Position numbers and translations under genes: made by a program | The notes under the pieces: model-generated | The model's database searches: none | What the model saw: only the letters and a program-made list of their open reading frames with translations | What the model was told of the DNA's origin: nothing | NCBI RefSeq assembly: GCF_002939475.1 | Contig: NZ_PKFQ01000001.1 | Location: 4,399,001-4,463,000, forward strand | Source of the DNA: Streptomyces cinnamoneus | Lineage (GTDB): Bacteria; Actinomycetota; Actinomycetes; Streptomycetales; Streptomycetaceae | DNA: 64,000 bases | Reading direction: 5' to 3' | In this document: positions 49,551-58,813 of the stretch, in pieces | Numbering within the stretch: the first letter of the stretch is position 1 | Layout of the letters: each line of letters starts with the position of its first letter

Positions 49551-51233
49551 TCAGGCCGCCAGCGCGGCCCAGAAGCGGTTCGAGCCGTTCTCCATGCCCG
49601 CGATCGAGATCGAGGACGGCGGCGAGGTGGCGCTGATCGTCGAGTATGAGCCGAAGCGCCGTACGGTCGTCAGGCCGAAGTAGTTCGGGGGCGCCGCTCC
49701 GCTGTTCTCCAACTGGAGCATCATCGGCCCGTCGTTCGTCGAGGTGTTGTACACGTAGCGCCAGGTGACGTAGTACGTGCCCGGCGAGGCCGCCCATGGC
49801 GAGGTCAGCGGCACGGACACGGTGACTCCGCCGGAGTTGCTCACGACCGGCGGCTCGTAGGCGCCCGCGATGTCTCCGGCCTGGGCGACCAGGTTCCCGT
49901 TCACGTCGTAGATCGCCGCCCAGGACCCGGCCTGGAGGCCGCCCGCATATCCGCAGTAGTGCCACACGATCTTGTTGATCGTGGTCGCCTGCCGCAGCGC
50001 GACGGCCGTGACGCGGACCGTGCCCGAGCCGGGGTAGCGGCCAGCGGAGAAGCTGACGGCCGGGTCGTAGGCCCACGAGGTCAGACCGTGGTCGGCGGGT
50101 GTCCACTGCTCCGGGAGGTTCGCGAGGGGGATCTTGCCCGTCGCGTCGAGCGTGGCGTCGCCCGGCACGAGGATCTTGCCGTCGGCCTGGCGGACCTTCA
50201 GCACACCGTTCTCGGAGTAGAGGATGGCCGTGCTCGCTGCGGCAGCCGGAGCCGACGCCGCGTTGCGCAGAGCCGTCGCGCCGGCCACGGTAAGCCGGGC
50301 CCCAGGGGCAAGGGAACTCGTGCCCACGCCCAGGCTGGCCGTCGACCGCTTGCCGAAGAGCATGGACGCCTTCCAGGCCCCGGCGTCCGTCCAGGCGCTC
50401 AGCTCGAAGTCCGAGCCGGCGTCACCGCCGCTCTCGGCCGAGTTGTCGACCTGGTACTCCCACCTGGTGACGTTGTTGGTGGCGAACGACAGCGTCCGGT
50501 AGGTGGGGGTAGGGGAGTCGAATCGCACGTCACCGCTGACCGAACCGCCGGTCTTCGGGATGGCGCCGACATCGGCCGCGGTGAGGGTGATGCTGGCCGC
50601 GCTCTTGCCGTTCACAGATGCGATGAGGCCGTTGGCGCCTGGGTCGCCCTTCGGCCCCTGGGCCCCGGTTGCCCCGGTAGGGCCGGGGGCTCCCTGCGGC
50701 CCGGTGGCACCAGCCGGGCCGGTCGCTCCAGTTGCGCCGGTCGCGCCGGTGGCGCCGGTGGGTCCCTTGAGGTTGCCGACCGGCGAGCCCCAGCCGGAGG
50801 CGCCGCGCTGGTACAGGTCGTAGGTGTCGGTGCGAAGGAGCACGTCGCCGGGCTTCGTGCCCGTGCTGGACGTGGTTCCGCTGTTGAGGTAGAAGGCCGC
50901 ACCGCGAACGATGTCGCCTACCTTGGCCCAGGCGCCAGCGGCCCGCTGCCAGTGGGTGGCCGAGTTGCTGGTGACACCGAAGAGGGTGGTTGATTCAGGC
51001 TGGACGTAGAAGTCACCGTCCGCGCCGACAGTCGAATCGGGGACGGCCGTTCCGGTGAGGATCTTGCTGCCGGGGGCTCCGGCAGGGCCCGTTGCGCCCG
51101 TGGCTCCGGTGGCACCCTTGGCCCCAGTTGCGCCAGTCGCTCCGGCTGGACCGGCTGGCCCCTGCGGGCCGGTGGCTCCGGTCGGACCGACGACGCCGGA
51201 GTCCGCCGGGGACGGGAAGATGCTGAGTCCCAT
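49551..51233 (-). CDS. Collagen-like minor tail protein
   Basis: A 560-residue tail protein with two collagen-like Gly-X-Y tracts, GPTGATGPQGPAGPAGATGA near residue 16 and a longer one near 165-205 (GPTGATGATG, ending GPKGDPGANG). A beta-rich tail-fiber domain follows with VNGKSAASITLTAADVGAIP (a typical fiber repeat) near 215. The C-terminal 150 residues look like a carbohydrate-binding sandwich. The ATG shares a base with the preceding TAA stop. It likely forms an elongated trimeric fiber. Confidence 0.88.
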   Translation of the reverse strand: MGLSIFPSPADSGVVGPTGATGPQGPAGPAGATGATGAKGATGATGATGPAGAPGSKILTGTAVPDSTVGADGDFYVQPESTTLFGVTSNSATHWQRAAGAWAKVGDIVRGAAFYLNSGTTSSTGTKPGDVLLRTDTYDLYQRGASGWGSPVGNLKGPTGATGATGATGATGPAGATGPQGAPGPTGATGAQGPKGDPGANGLIASVNGKSAASITLTAADVGAIPKTGGSVSGDVRFDSPTPTYRTLSFATNNVTRWEYQVDNSAESGGDAGSDFELSAWTDAGAWKASMLFGKRSTASLGVGTSSLAPGARLTVAGATALRNAASAPAAAASTAILYSENGVLKVRQADGKILVPGDATLDATGKIPLANLPEQWTPADHGLTSWAYDPAVSFSAGRYPGSGTVRVTAVALRQATTINKIVWHYCGYAGGLQAGSWAAIYDVNGNLVAQAGDIAGAYEPPVVSNSGGVTVSVPLTSPWAASPGTYYVTWRYVYNTSTNDGPMMLQLENSGAAPPNYFGLTTVRRFGSYSTISATSPPSSISIAGMENGSNRFWAALAA

Positions 51234-51535
51234 TAGGTGGCCTCCACTCCGCTGATGTGCGCGGGGGCGGCCTGAGCGTTGCCCTGCACTTCGATCTTGT
51301 CTCCGGCGTTGAGCACCTGGCTCATCTCGACGGTGAGCACGCCGTTGGGTGCGATGCCGACGTTGGCCAGCGCGTAGACGCCGCCGAGCTTGACGGCAAC
51401 GCTCGCGGCCGAGCCGGTCGGGTTGGTGGCGACGATGTTCGTGACGATCGCCGAGGCCCCGGCCGGCACCGTGTAGACGGAGGTCAGGGCTGAGGGCAGT
51501 GGCCCCCGGAAGAAGTTCTTCGGCGTAGCCGCCAC
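51233..51535 (-). CDS. Small conserved tail-region protein
   Basis: A 100-residue beta-rich protein (AIVTNIVATNPTGSAASVAV, GVLTVEMSQVLNAGDKIEV). The predicted sandwich resembles small decorating or baseplate proteins next to phage fibers. GTG 51535 is used. It sits between two tail-tip genes and is probably structural. Confidence 0.65.
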   Translation of the reverse strand: MAATPKNFFRGPLPSALTSVYTVPAGASAIVTNIVATNPTGSAASVAVKLGGVYALANVGIAPNGVLTVEMSQVLNAGDKIEVQGNAQAAPAHISGVEAT

Positions 51536-51539
51536 GTGG

Positions 51540-52748
51540 TCACCACACTCCCATCAGCGACATGATCTGGTTGTCCGAGCTGCCGCCTTCGGCCGTGCGC
51601 TCCAGCGCGGAGACGCGGGTCTCGGTGGTCTGGACGCGCCGGGTCAGCGCGGTCCTGACGTCGAACCCCGCCGGGTCGCCGAGCAGGGCGCCGACCTTGT
51701 AGCCGTCCGCGTTGGCCTTGAGGACCATGCCGGTGACGGTGGACACGAGCTCCTGGTCCTCGACGACGACGCCGACCTGATCGCCCAGGTACCAGTCGAT
51801 GCCGAACCGCATCGCGGAGTCCTCGACCGGTACGGCCTGGACGGCGACGGAGGTGAAGCCCTCCTTGGCCATCACCTCGTTGCCGGCCTGCTGGAGTTCC
51901 GTCCAGTCGCTGGTGTTGCGCTGGTCGACGAACCGCTCGATCCGCCGGGCCCAGTCGACCTCGGCCGCGATCGAGGTGGGGGTGTCCACGGCGAGGAACT
52001 GCCGCGCGGTGAGGTCGCCCTGGCCCGCGACGAGAACCCGGGTCGCGCCGGGCGGTGAGATGGCCACCCGCTGGCCTGAGAGCGTGCGGTTGCGCACGTC
52101 GAGGCGGACCTGCCGACTGCGGTCGACGATCTGATACGTCTCGAAGACGAGGCCGCTGCCGCGCTGCACGATGCGAAAGCCCAGGCTGGCGACGACGGCG
52201 ATCTCGGTCAGCAGGCTGCCGAGCACCGGGAAGCGCGCGCTCTTGGAGACGGCAGGTCCGCGGCCCAGGTTGGTGCCCATCGTCAGCCCGGCCCGGCGCC
52301 TCGGAGCCGGCGCGGCCGGGCCGAGGTTGGCATTCACGTAGGCGTGCATGACGGTCTCGGCCGGGCCGGTGCGGGTGTCGTGCGCCTGGCGCTGGCCGGC
52401 CATGTCCGCGTTGGACGGCTCGGGCAGGGCCAACATGTCCATGAGCATGACGCTGTCGGACACGCCCTCGAAGGTGACGGTGCCCGCCGGGTCCTCCGGG
52501 GTGGAGGCGAACTCAGGCTTTACCGTCGGGCCGGAGATCAGCACGTCGGTCGGGCCGGTGACCACCAGGCCGGAGCCGGGCGTACGCAGGACCGGGGCGA
52601 GCGGATGCTCGGCCGCCAGACTCAGCTTCCACGTCCCGACGTTGTTGAACGTCTCCTGGATCTCCAGGACGAGTTCCTCGGGGCGGATGATGCCCTGCCG
52701 CGCGAGGGTCTTGTCCCGGACCTCCACCGTGAGGTCACTGAGCTTCAC
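51540..52748 (-). CDS. Minor tail protein, siphovirus Gp37-like family
   Basis: A 402-residue tail-tip protein. LTVEVRDKTLARQGIIRPEE near the start, SGLVFETYQIVDRSRQVRLD in the middle and YLGDQVGVVVEDQELVSTVT near 335 match the ReqiPepy6 Gp37-like family of actinophages. The last 35 residues are coiled-coil (VQTTETRVSALERTAEGG). It is in the place of a tail-tip (Tal-like) protein, after the distal tail protein. Confidence 0.82.
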   Translation of the reverse strand: MKLSDLTVEVRDKTLARQGIIRPEELVLEIQETFNNVGTWKLSLAAEHPLAPVLRTPGSGLVVTGPTDVLISGPTVKPEFASTPEDPAGTVTFEGVSDSVMLMDMLALPEPSNADMAGQRQAHDTRTGPAETVMHAYVNANLGPAAPAPRRRAGLTMGTNLGRGPAVSKSARFPVLGSLLTEIAVVASLGFRIVQRGSGLVFETYQIVDRSRQVRLDVRNRTLSGQRVAISPPGATRVLVAGQGDLTARQFLAVDTPTSIAAEVDWARRIERFVDQRNTSDWTELQQAGNEVMAKEGFTSVAVQAVPVEDSAMRFGIDWYLGDQVGVVVEDQELVSTVTGMVLKANADGYKVGALLGDPAGFDVRTALTRRVQTTETRVSALERTAEGGSSDNQIMSLMGVW

Positions 52749-53606
52749 TCAGATCACCATCCATTTCCGGGGCCGCCATGAGCAGATGACCTTAGAGTCG
52801 GCGGTGACGCCGAGGAGTTGGGCTGTGGCCGTGGAAAGGCCCGGACGGATGCTCCAGAAGCGCGGGGCGGGGCCGAGGTCTGCGTACCGGTTGGCGCCGG
52901 TCTGGTCGACGACCGTACCCGTGCGGGCGTCGAGGGTGAGCACCTCACCGGCTGCGAGGGTGCCGTTCCACGTGATCGTCTCCTTGTCGGGTGAGACGGC
53001 CTGGAACGCGTGGCCGGGGCCGTGGATCTCCCACACGGGGTAGGCGACCGCGTCGCCCGTGTTCTCCAGGGTGATCGAGCCGATCGCCTGGGAGGCGGCG
53101 ACCGGAAGGGACACCATGCTCGACAGGAACGAGCCGGTCTTGGTGTCGCCGCCGATCACCTGGGACGACGCCTCGGACGAGGTGAAGTAGGGGTCGGACG
53201 CGCGGAGGGTGACGACCGTCTGAAGGTCGCGCTCCCCGGTCGTGCCTTGCCCGTACGTCACGTCGCCGCCGCCGGTGCGGACCACTTCGGTCGTCCATCG
53301 CGACCCGTCGTCGTTGACCAGTGCGAGGGTGCAGGGTTCGGCCAGGACCAGGGCGAGGCGGGACAGTAGCTCCGCCAGGTGCTCGCGGTCCCGGCCGACG
53401 ATGTCGAGCGGCAGGTCGATCTCGCGGGACAGGACACGCTTGCCCCGGTAGACCGAGCCGTCTCCTGCTCCCTCCAACCACTGGACGGACACGGGCGGCA
53501 GGCCGACGCCGGTCAAGCCGGTCAGGGCCTGCAAGCCCGTGCCCTTCTCCTGCACCTCGTTGAGGTTCAGGACGTCCAGCGGACTCTCCAGCTGGAGTCT
53601 GATCAC
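52749..53606 (-). CDS. Distal tail protein (Dit-like)
   Basis: A 285-residue protein. The N-terminal half (IDLPLDIVGRDREHLAELLS, LVNDDGSRWTTEVVRTGGGD) and a C-terminal galectin-like half (YPVWEIHGPGHAF, GEVLTLDARTGTVV) are typical of siphovirus Dit proteins, the hub joining tail tube and baseplate. GTG 53606 overlaps the tape-measure stop as GTGA. Confidence 0.85.
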   Translation of the reverse strand: MIRLQLESPLDVLNLNEVQEKGTGLQALTGLTGVGLPPVSVQWLEGAGDGSVYRGKRVLSREIDLPLDIVGRDREHLAELLSRLALVLAEPCTLALVNDDGSRWTTEVVRTGGGDVTYGQGTTGERDLQTVVTLRASDPYFTSSEASSQVIGGDTKTGSFLSSMVSLPVAASQAIGSITLENTGDAVAYPVWEIHGPGHAFQAVSPDKETITWNGTLAAGEVLTLDARTGTVVDQTGANRYADLGPAPRFWSIRPGLSTATAQLLGVTADSKVICSWRPRKWMVI

Positions 53607-56600
53607 CAGCCCACCATCCTTGCCCGGCCAGCGGCCGTGAACAGGTCCTCTTCCGCGCTCAGGGAGCTGCCAGGAGCGGCGTAGTAGTTGAGGACCTTGG
53701 TGACGCCGCCGCCCGCAGCCGCCCCGGCGAGGCCGTTTGCTGCGGAGGCGTAGACCCCGCGTGCGGCGCGGAGTTGACCGATGGTCGGGGAGTCGAACTG
53801 GGTGCCGGCCACGTTGTCGGTCAGCCCCTTGAGGGAATGGCGTACGGCGTCGTAGCGGGACTCAAGTCCGCGGATGAAGCCCTCGATCACGAGCTGGCCG
53901 GCATTGGTCAGCAGGACACGGTCGAGGGTCTCCGGGCCCTTCCAGTCGGTGAGGCTGCTGGTCAGGTCGCCGAGCTTCTTCTTCACGTCGCCGAACATCG
54001 AGCCGATACCGGAGATGAAGCCCTTGATCAGGGACTTGCCCGCTTCCACCAGCTTGGCCCCGATGTCGCCCAGCGCCTCAAGGGCCTTGCCGGGCAGCTC
54101 CTTCATGAACGTGACGACCGCCGAGATGCCCTCGGAGACGGCCGTCCCCAGCCCGGTCCAGGCGTCCTTGAACAGCGTGGCGACCGCGTCCCAGCCCGCC
54201 TTCGCGACGCCGCCGACGGCCTTGAGGCCCTTACCGACCAGGCCGATGATGCCGACGTTGAGCACGACCTCGATCGCGCCGAGGATCGTGTCCCAGATGC
54301 CCTTCACGAAGGAGCAGATCCCGTTCCACAGGTCCGACCAGCCGCGCTTGAACACGTCCCAGTTGCCGGTGAACAGGCCCTTGAACAGGCCCCACCAGAT
54401 CTCGAAGAACCCCTTGATGAAGTTCCAGACGCCAACGAAGACTTCCTTGAGACCTTCGAGCACCAGGCCGACACCGTTGATCGCGTTGACCAGGGAGTGC
54501 GCCAGGATCTCGATGACGAACTGGATGATCGGCACCAGGACCGGCATCAGGAAGTTGACGATCGCCAGCAGTGCCTGGAGGAACGGCTGGATCGCCTCGG
54601 CCACCCGGGCAAACGCCTCGCCGAGCTTGGGCAGGAACTCCGCGATGACCTGCTGGAGCATCGGCAGGAGCGGCGTGATGACCGCCGTGACGATCTGGAG
54701 CAGGACCGTGACGACCGGCGTCAGCGCGGTGAGGACCGTGGAGATCAGCCCGGCCAGCACCCCGAGGATCGGGGCAAGCGCGGTCACGAGCTGCTCGACC
54801 AGCGGTGCGACCGCCGCGAGGATGACGGTGAAGACCTGGGCGATCGGCGGCAGGATCACCGACAGAGCCTGGAACGCAGCCGACAGGAGCTGGCCGACGA
54901 TCGGGACGAGCTGCGTGATGATCGGCGCGAGCTGCTGAATCGCGCTAGTGAGGGCGCCGCCCAGCAGGGCGATGATCGGAGTGATCGACGGGGCGAGCGT
55001 GGTGAACGCATTCGCTAGCGGCACCAGGGCGGCCGAGACCAGCGGCCCGAGGACGAGCATGAACTGCGCGACGATGCCCATCAGGGCGCCGAGCGCCTGG
55101 CCGAGCGGGGCCATCGCCGGAGCGAGCGCCTGGACGGCAGCCTCGATGCCGGAGAACAGCAGCGTGACGCCGCCGGTCACCGCTGGCTGCGACAGCGCCG
55201 AGGCGATGGAACCGATGACCGTGCCCAGGATCGTGCCGACCTGCGGCAGAATCGTTTCTGCAAGCTGCGCGAGCTCGGTGAACAAGCCCTTGACCGCAGG
55301 CCCGGCCCCGGAGGCCAGGTTGGCCATCGCCTCGTGGGCGGCCTTGAACGTGCCGACCAGCCCGGCCTGGAAGCCGGGGCTGTCCACGATGGCGTGGATG
55401 TGCTCCAGCGTGCCGGCCAGCATCCCCAGCGTGGAGCCGCCCGCCTCCTGGGCTGCGCGGCCGACGCCGGCCAGGATGCCGCCGAGGTTGAACAGGACCG
55501 AGCCGAGGTCCTTGACGTTCTGGATCGCCGTCGTGATCCACGTGGCGAGCCGGCCGTCGCCCTCGGCCGCCGTGAGGAAGTCCGAGAAGCGCGTCGAGAT
55601 GTTGACGAACCACTTCGCCAGCGCGGGCAGGTAGCTCGTGCCGACCTTGCCCAGGGTGGCGATGATGTTCGCGAACGCCCCGGTGCCGGTGGTGGCGATG
55701 GTGATCGACCCGGCGAGGTCGGTGAACATCTGGTTCAGCGCCGGGTCGAGCGCGCCCTGGAGGCCAGTGGCCAGGCCGCCGAAGAACCCGCCGATCTGGG
55801 TCGCCGTCTGGGCCAGGCCCGCGGTGAACTTCGGCAGGAGGCCGTCGACCAGCTCGCGGATCGGCTTGGCGGCCTGGTCCCACAAGTTCTTGCTGATCGT
55901 GTCCTGGAGCCCGGACAGGGCGGACTTGACCTCCGGCAGGACCTTGTTGAAGTCCTTGAAGGCGGCGATCGTGACGCCGATGCCGACCGCCATCCCGCCG
56001 AGCAGGCCGGGCAGCAGGAGCGCGGCCGGGCCGATCTGGGCGAGCGACGCACTCAGGGCGGCGAGGTTCGACGCGGCCGACAGGCCCCATCCGGCGAGGC
56101 CGGCAATCGCCAGCGCCAGGGAGCCGATGATCGGAACGGACTTGTCCAGGTTCCGGATCATGTTGCCGAGGTCCTCGAAGATGTTCGTGAGCACCCGGGC
56201 GCCCGACAGGGCCGCGAGAGCGGCGCCGACCTTGGCGACCGAGGCGTTGTCCAGCTCCGGCAGGATCGGCACCGTGCGGGGCCGGGTGAGGACCTGGAGC
56301 CGGGCGGAGATCGCGGCTCCGGTGCCGTTGGCGATGTCGAGCTTGACCTCGACCTTGAGCGGGGAGACCTTGTCCCGCCAGTGCTCAAGGTCGTGTTTGA
56401 TCTTGTCGAGGTTGCCCTGGTCGAGCTCCAGCTTGACGTCGCCGCTGACCTCGACGTCGTCGGCCCGGAACTTGATCTTCTGGTCGCGAGCGCGGGCCTG
56501 GAGGTCGCGGACCGCCTGCTGGATGGCGCGACTCATCCCGGTGGAGTCGATCGTCGTGTAGAAGCGGACCTTGCGCGCGTCGGTCGTCTTGTTCTTGGCG

Positions 56601-56782
56601 TTGACCTCGCGGATCTGGGTGATCAGATCCCGCTGGAGGCCGGTGGCGTCGATCTTCGCGCCGACGATGACCTTGAGCTGCTTCTCGATCCGGTCGAGCT
56701 GCACCTGGGCCTTGGCCCGGAAGTCGTCGGTGTCCGGGAGGACCTTGACCGAGACTCGGCCGATCACCTGCCCTGCGGGCAT
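53603..56782 (-). CDS. Tape measure protein
   Basis: A 1059-residue protein that sets tail length and is ejected with DNA. The helical N-terminus (FRAKAQVQLDRIEKQLKVIV) precedes a long run of hydrophobic, repetitive helices (about 215-270 and 480-800; for example LTPVVTVLLQIVTAVITPLL). The protein ends with a C-terminal glycine-rich part. At about 1.5 Angstrom per residue, 1059 residues would predict a tail near 160 nm. ATG 56782 lies 6 nt after GGAGG. Confidence 0.95.
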   Translation of the reverse strand: MPAGQVIGRVSVKVLPDTDDFRAKAQVQLDRIEKQLKVIVGAKIDATGLQRDLITQIREVNAKNKTTDARKVRFYTTIDSTGMSRAIQQAVRDLQARARDQKIKFRADDVEVSGDVKLELDQGNLDKIKHDLEHWRDKVSPLKVEVKLDIANGTGAAISARLQVLTRPRTVPILPELDNASVAKVGAALAALSGARVLTNIFEDLGNMIRNLDKSVPIIGSLALAIAGLAGWGLSAASNLAALSASLAQIGPAALLLPGLLGGMAVGIGVTIAAFKDFNKVLPEVKSALSGLQDTISKNLWDQAAKPIRELVDGLLPKFTAGLAQTATQIGGFFGGLATGLQGALDPALNQMFTDLAGSITIATTGTGAFANIIATLGKVGTSYLPALAKWFVNISTRFSDFLTAAEGDGRLATWITTAIQNVKDLGSVLFNLGGILAGVGRAAQEAGGSTLGMLAGTLEHIHAIVDSPGFQAGLVGTFKAAHEAMANLASGAGPAVKGLFTELAQLAETILPQVGTILGTVIGSIASALSQPAVTGGVTLLFSGIEAAVQALAPAMAPLGQALGALMGIVAQFMLVLGPLVSAALVPLANAFTTLAPSITPIIALLGGALTSAIQQLAPIITQLVPIVGQLLSAAFQALSVILPPIAQVFTVILAAVAPLVEQLVTALAPILGVLAGLISTVLTALTPVVTVLLQIVTAVITPLLPMLQQVIAEFLPKLGEAFARVAEAIQPFLQALLAIVNFLMPVLVPIIQFVIEILAHSLVNAINGVGLVLEGLKEVFVGVWNFIKGFFEIWWGLFKGLFTGNWDVFKRGWSDLWNGICSFVKGIWDTILGAIEVVLNVGIIGLVGKGLKAVGGVAKAGWDAVATLFKDAWTGLGTAVSEGISAVVTFMKELPGKALEALGDIGAKLVEAGKSLIKGFISGIGSMFGDVKKKLGDLTSSLTDWKGPETLDRVLLTNAGQLVIEGFIRGLESRYDAVRHSLKGLTDNVAGTQFDSPTIGQLRAARGVYASAANGLAGAAAGGGVTKVLNYYAAPGSSLSAEEDLFTAAGRARMVGW

Positions 56783-56785
56783 GCG

Positions 56786-57181
56786 TCACCTCCGGGCGAA
56801 CTGCTGGTAGATCCCCGCGACGGAGGCGTGCTTCTTGGCCGGTGCTGTCTTGGCCTTTGCGGTGGGGCGGGGCCAGGGCGGAATCTTGGGCGCCTTGCCC
56901 TTGGCCCAGTTGCCGGTGGCCCTCGTGTTGCTGTTGATCGCGTCGAAGAGATCGGCGCTCAGGTAGCGGTCGACGCCCCAGCCGAAGAGGTCCCGGCCGC
57001 CGGAGGCGAGGGCGACGGTCAGGGAGGTGTCGGGGAGCCTCTGCGCGAGCAGGAGCACCAGAGCGGGGCTTGGCCCCCGGCCTGCGATCACGTCACCGAG
57101 GTCGATGCCGTAGTGGAACCACAGGTCGGGGTACAGCCCCTCTCCGTACTCGTCGATCAGGCGGCAGAGGCCGAGGCTTCC
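56786..57181 (-). CDS. Tail assembly chaperone, frameshifted second part (GT-type)
   Basis: The frame is open from the end of the first chaperone gene to 56786, 3 bp before the tape measure. It encodes LCRLIDEYGEGLYPDLWFHY, then VLLLAQRLPDTSLTVALASG and GWGVDRYLSADLFDAINSN, the pattern of the second tail chaperone in actinophages. It has no good start of its own before the conserved region; expression by -1 frameshift at 57178-57184 is proposed. The product is a fusion with the first chaperone. Confidence 0.8.
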   Translation of the reverse strand, partial: GSLGLCRLIDEYGEGLYPDLWFHYGIDLGDVIAGRGPSPALVLLLAQRLPDTSLTVALASGGRDLFGWGVDRYLSADLFDAINSNTRATGNWAKGKAPKIPPWPRPTAKAKTAPAKKHASVAGIYQQFARR

Positions 57182-57498
57182 CCCACCTGAGTGCTCGCGC
57201 CGTAGGTCTCGAAGATCTGGGCGAGCACGGCGAGGTCGCCGCCGATCGCAGCCAGGAGTGCGTCGGCCTTCTGGCCGTTGTCGGACACCAGGCGGATGGC
57301 GTCCTCCAGGAGGACCTGCTGATCGGCGTTGTCCGCTTCGAGCTGGTTCTGGAGCTCGTGAAGCTTGTCGCGGCTGGCCTTCGGCAGGCGGAGCGGGTTG
57401 ATCAGGTGGACGACGTCGCCGCTGCCGAGGTCGATGTCGGTCGAGGCGTACTTGGCGTCTGCGGCGGCGCGTATGTCGTCAAGGGTGTAGCTGGCCAA
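57157..57498 (-). CDS. Tail assembly chaperone, first part (G-type)
   Basis: A 113-residue chaperone that binds the tape measure during tail assembly. It begins ASYTLDDIRAAADAKYASTD and is followed by LGSGDVVHLINPLRLPKASR, the typical chaperone N-terminus in actinophages. It starts at TTG 57498 after GGAGG with an 11-nt spacer. The stop at 57157 falls about 20 nt after the slippery GGGGGAA, as in programmed G/GT pairs. Confidence 0.85.
   Translation of the reverse strand: MASYTLDDIRAAADAKYASTDIDLGSGDVVHLINPLRLPKASRDKLHELQNQLEADNADQQVLLEDAIRLVSDNGQKADALLAAIGGDLAVLAQIFETYGASTQVGEASASAA
57178..57184 (-). other. Slippery heptamer GGGGGAA for -1 frameshifting
   Basis: On the minus strand the zero frame reads GTG-GGG-GAA. 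Slipping back one base reads GGG-GGA and enters the second chaperone frame, which is open through to 56786. The heptamer is near the 3' end of the first chaperone gene, the usual place for this recoding in siphophages. Confidence 0.75.
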
Positions 57499-57546
57499 GG
57501 GGGTTGTGACCTCCGGGGTGAGTCAGGGAGAGGGGAAGGACGGGGA

Positions 57547-58293
57547 TCAGGGGGCCTGGCCGGCAGTCCACGCGGTGCCGTTCCAGTACGCCTTGGAGGC
57601 GTCGCCGAGAAGAACGTGCTTGCCGGTGGTCCACGCGGTGGCCGGGCTGGCGACGACGCCGGACATGGCCGCCAGGTTGGCCGGGGTGATCGCGCCGGTC
57701 GGGGTGAAGCCGCCGGGGGTTCCGGCGGTCGCGCCGGTCGCGGGCAAGTTGGTCGCGCCGAGCGGGGTCACCGCGTACGTCCAGGCGTTGGAGCCGTAGG
57801 CCATGGGCTTCACGCCGATCGGCAGGCCGGCCAGAGACTCGGTGTCCGAGAGGGACAGGTCGTCGGCCCGGTAGATCTCTGCCTTCGGGGCGTAGAAGGC
57901 GAAGTGGTGGGTGCCGTCGATGAACAGGGCGAGGAACGCGGCTACGGTCGGTGTCGGGTCGGTCGGGACGCCCACGCTGCCGTCGGGCAGGAGCGGCGCG
58001 TTCGAGCCGTAGAACAGGCGCAGGCCCGCCACGTCGAACTGCTGGAGGGTCAGCGCCATCGTCTCGGTGCGGGCGCCGTACTTGGTCCGCAGGTTCTTGT
58101 TCTGCAAGGTGCCGATGACGGTGGCGTCGCCGCCTTCGCTACTGATTCCGAAGATGTCTTCGAGGCTGGTGTGCCCGACGGTGTCCCAGGGGGATGTGGG
58201 GGCGAGCAGGTCGGTGGGGATCGGCGTGCCGGGCGGTGCGGTCAGGAAGTTTCCGCTGCCGACGACGAGTGTTGCGTCGTCGTTGATGGGCAA
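57547..58293 (-). CDS. Major tail (tube) protein
   Basis: A 248-residue protein forming the tail tube. The core (GSGNFLTAPPGTPIPTDL, TSLEDIFGISSEGG, ALTLQQFDVAGLRLFYGSNA) is typical of actinophage major tail proteins. The last 55 residues (TPANLAAMSGVVASPATAWT, KAYWNGTAWTAGQAP) look like an added decoration domain. It starts at TTG 58293, 8 nt after AAGGAG. Confidence 0.88.
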   Translation of the reverse strand: MPINDDATLVVGSGNFLTAPPGTPIPTDLLAPTSPWDTVGHTSLEDIFGISSEGGDATVIGTLQNKNLRTKYGARTETMALTLQQFDVAGLRLFYGSNAPLLPDGSVGVPTDPTPTVAAFLALFIDGTHHFAFYAPKAEIYRADDLSLSDTESLAGLPIGVKPMAYGSNAWTYAVTPLGATNLPATGATAGTPGGFTPTGAITPANLAAMSGVVASPATAWTTGKHVLLGDASKAYWNGTAWTAGQAP

Positions 58294-58309
58294 GAGCGAG
58301 GCTCCTTAC

Positions 58310-58813
58310 TCAGGGGGATGGTTGGGCGTAAGGGCGGCTCCGCGGGCGCCGGATCTCGATCTGGTACGTGGTCTCGTACCGCCACACCCCCACCGGGAGG
58401 TCGGCGTACTGCACGGGCCCGGTCGAGGTCGCCCAGTCGGTTGCCCGGCGGGGCGCGGAGTTGATCTCCGCGCGGGTGATGTGGCCTCGGCCGGGGACGA
58501 CCTTCTGGCGGAGCCAGGCGTCGCGGAGCACGACGCGGACGGCTTCGGCGAGGATCGCCGCGTCCTCGTCGCCGTCGGGGTCTTCGCAGAAGGTGTGGAC
58601 CGTGACGAGGGCGGAGTCCACGAAGCGCGTGTCGCCGTTCCACTCGCCGAAGGTGGGAGCGCGGCGGACGAGCACGAGGGGGAACTTCTGGTCCTTGGCG
58701 ATCAGCGACTGCACCCGGATGCCAGGCAGGCCCTCTCGCAGGAGGGCGAGCATCAGGTCTTCGACGGGGGAAAGTTCGGCGAGTGCCTTGATCTGGTCGG
58801 GAAGGCCGGCCAC
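58310..58813 (-). CDS. Tail terminator-like protein
   Basis: A 167-residue protein. VEDLMLALLREGLPGIRVQS and FPLVLVRRAPTFGEWNGDTR, with ALVTVHTFCEDPDGDEDA, match tail-terminator/tail-completion proteins encoded just before the major tail gene. It caps the tail tube for joining to the head. GTG 58813 shares one base with the preceding TAG. Confidence 0.75.
   Translation of the reverse strand: MAGLPDQIKALAELSPVEDLMLALLREGLPGIRVQSLIAKDQKFPLVLVRRAPTFGEWNGDTRFVDSALVTVHTFCEDPDGDEDAAILAEAVRVVLRDAWLRQKVVPGRGHITRAEINSAPRRATDWATSTGPVQYADLPVGVWRYETTYQIEIRRPRSRPYAQPSP

Noticed and set aside
50640..51200. CRISPR-like or satellite repeats
   Set aside because: The periodic DNA encodes Gly-X-Y collagen-like repeats in frame within a tail protein.
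55334..57190. A 618-residue plus-strand frame opposite the tape measure and chaperone genes
   Set aside because: Composition is antisense-like, and the minus-strand frames carry recognised phage proteins.
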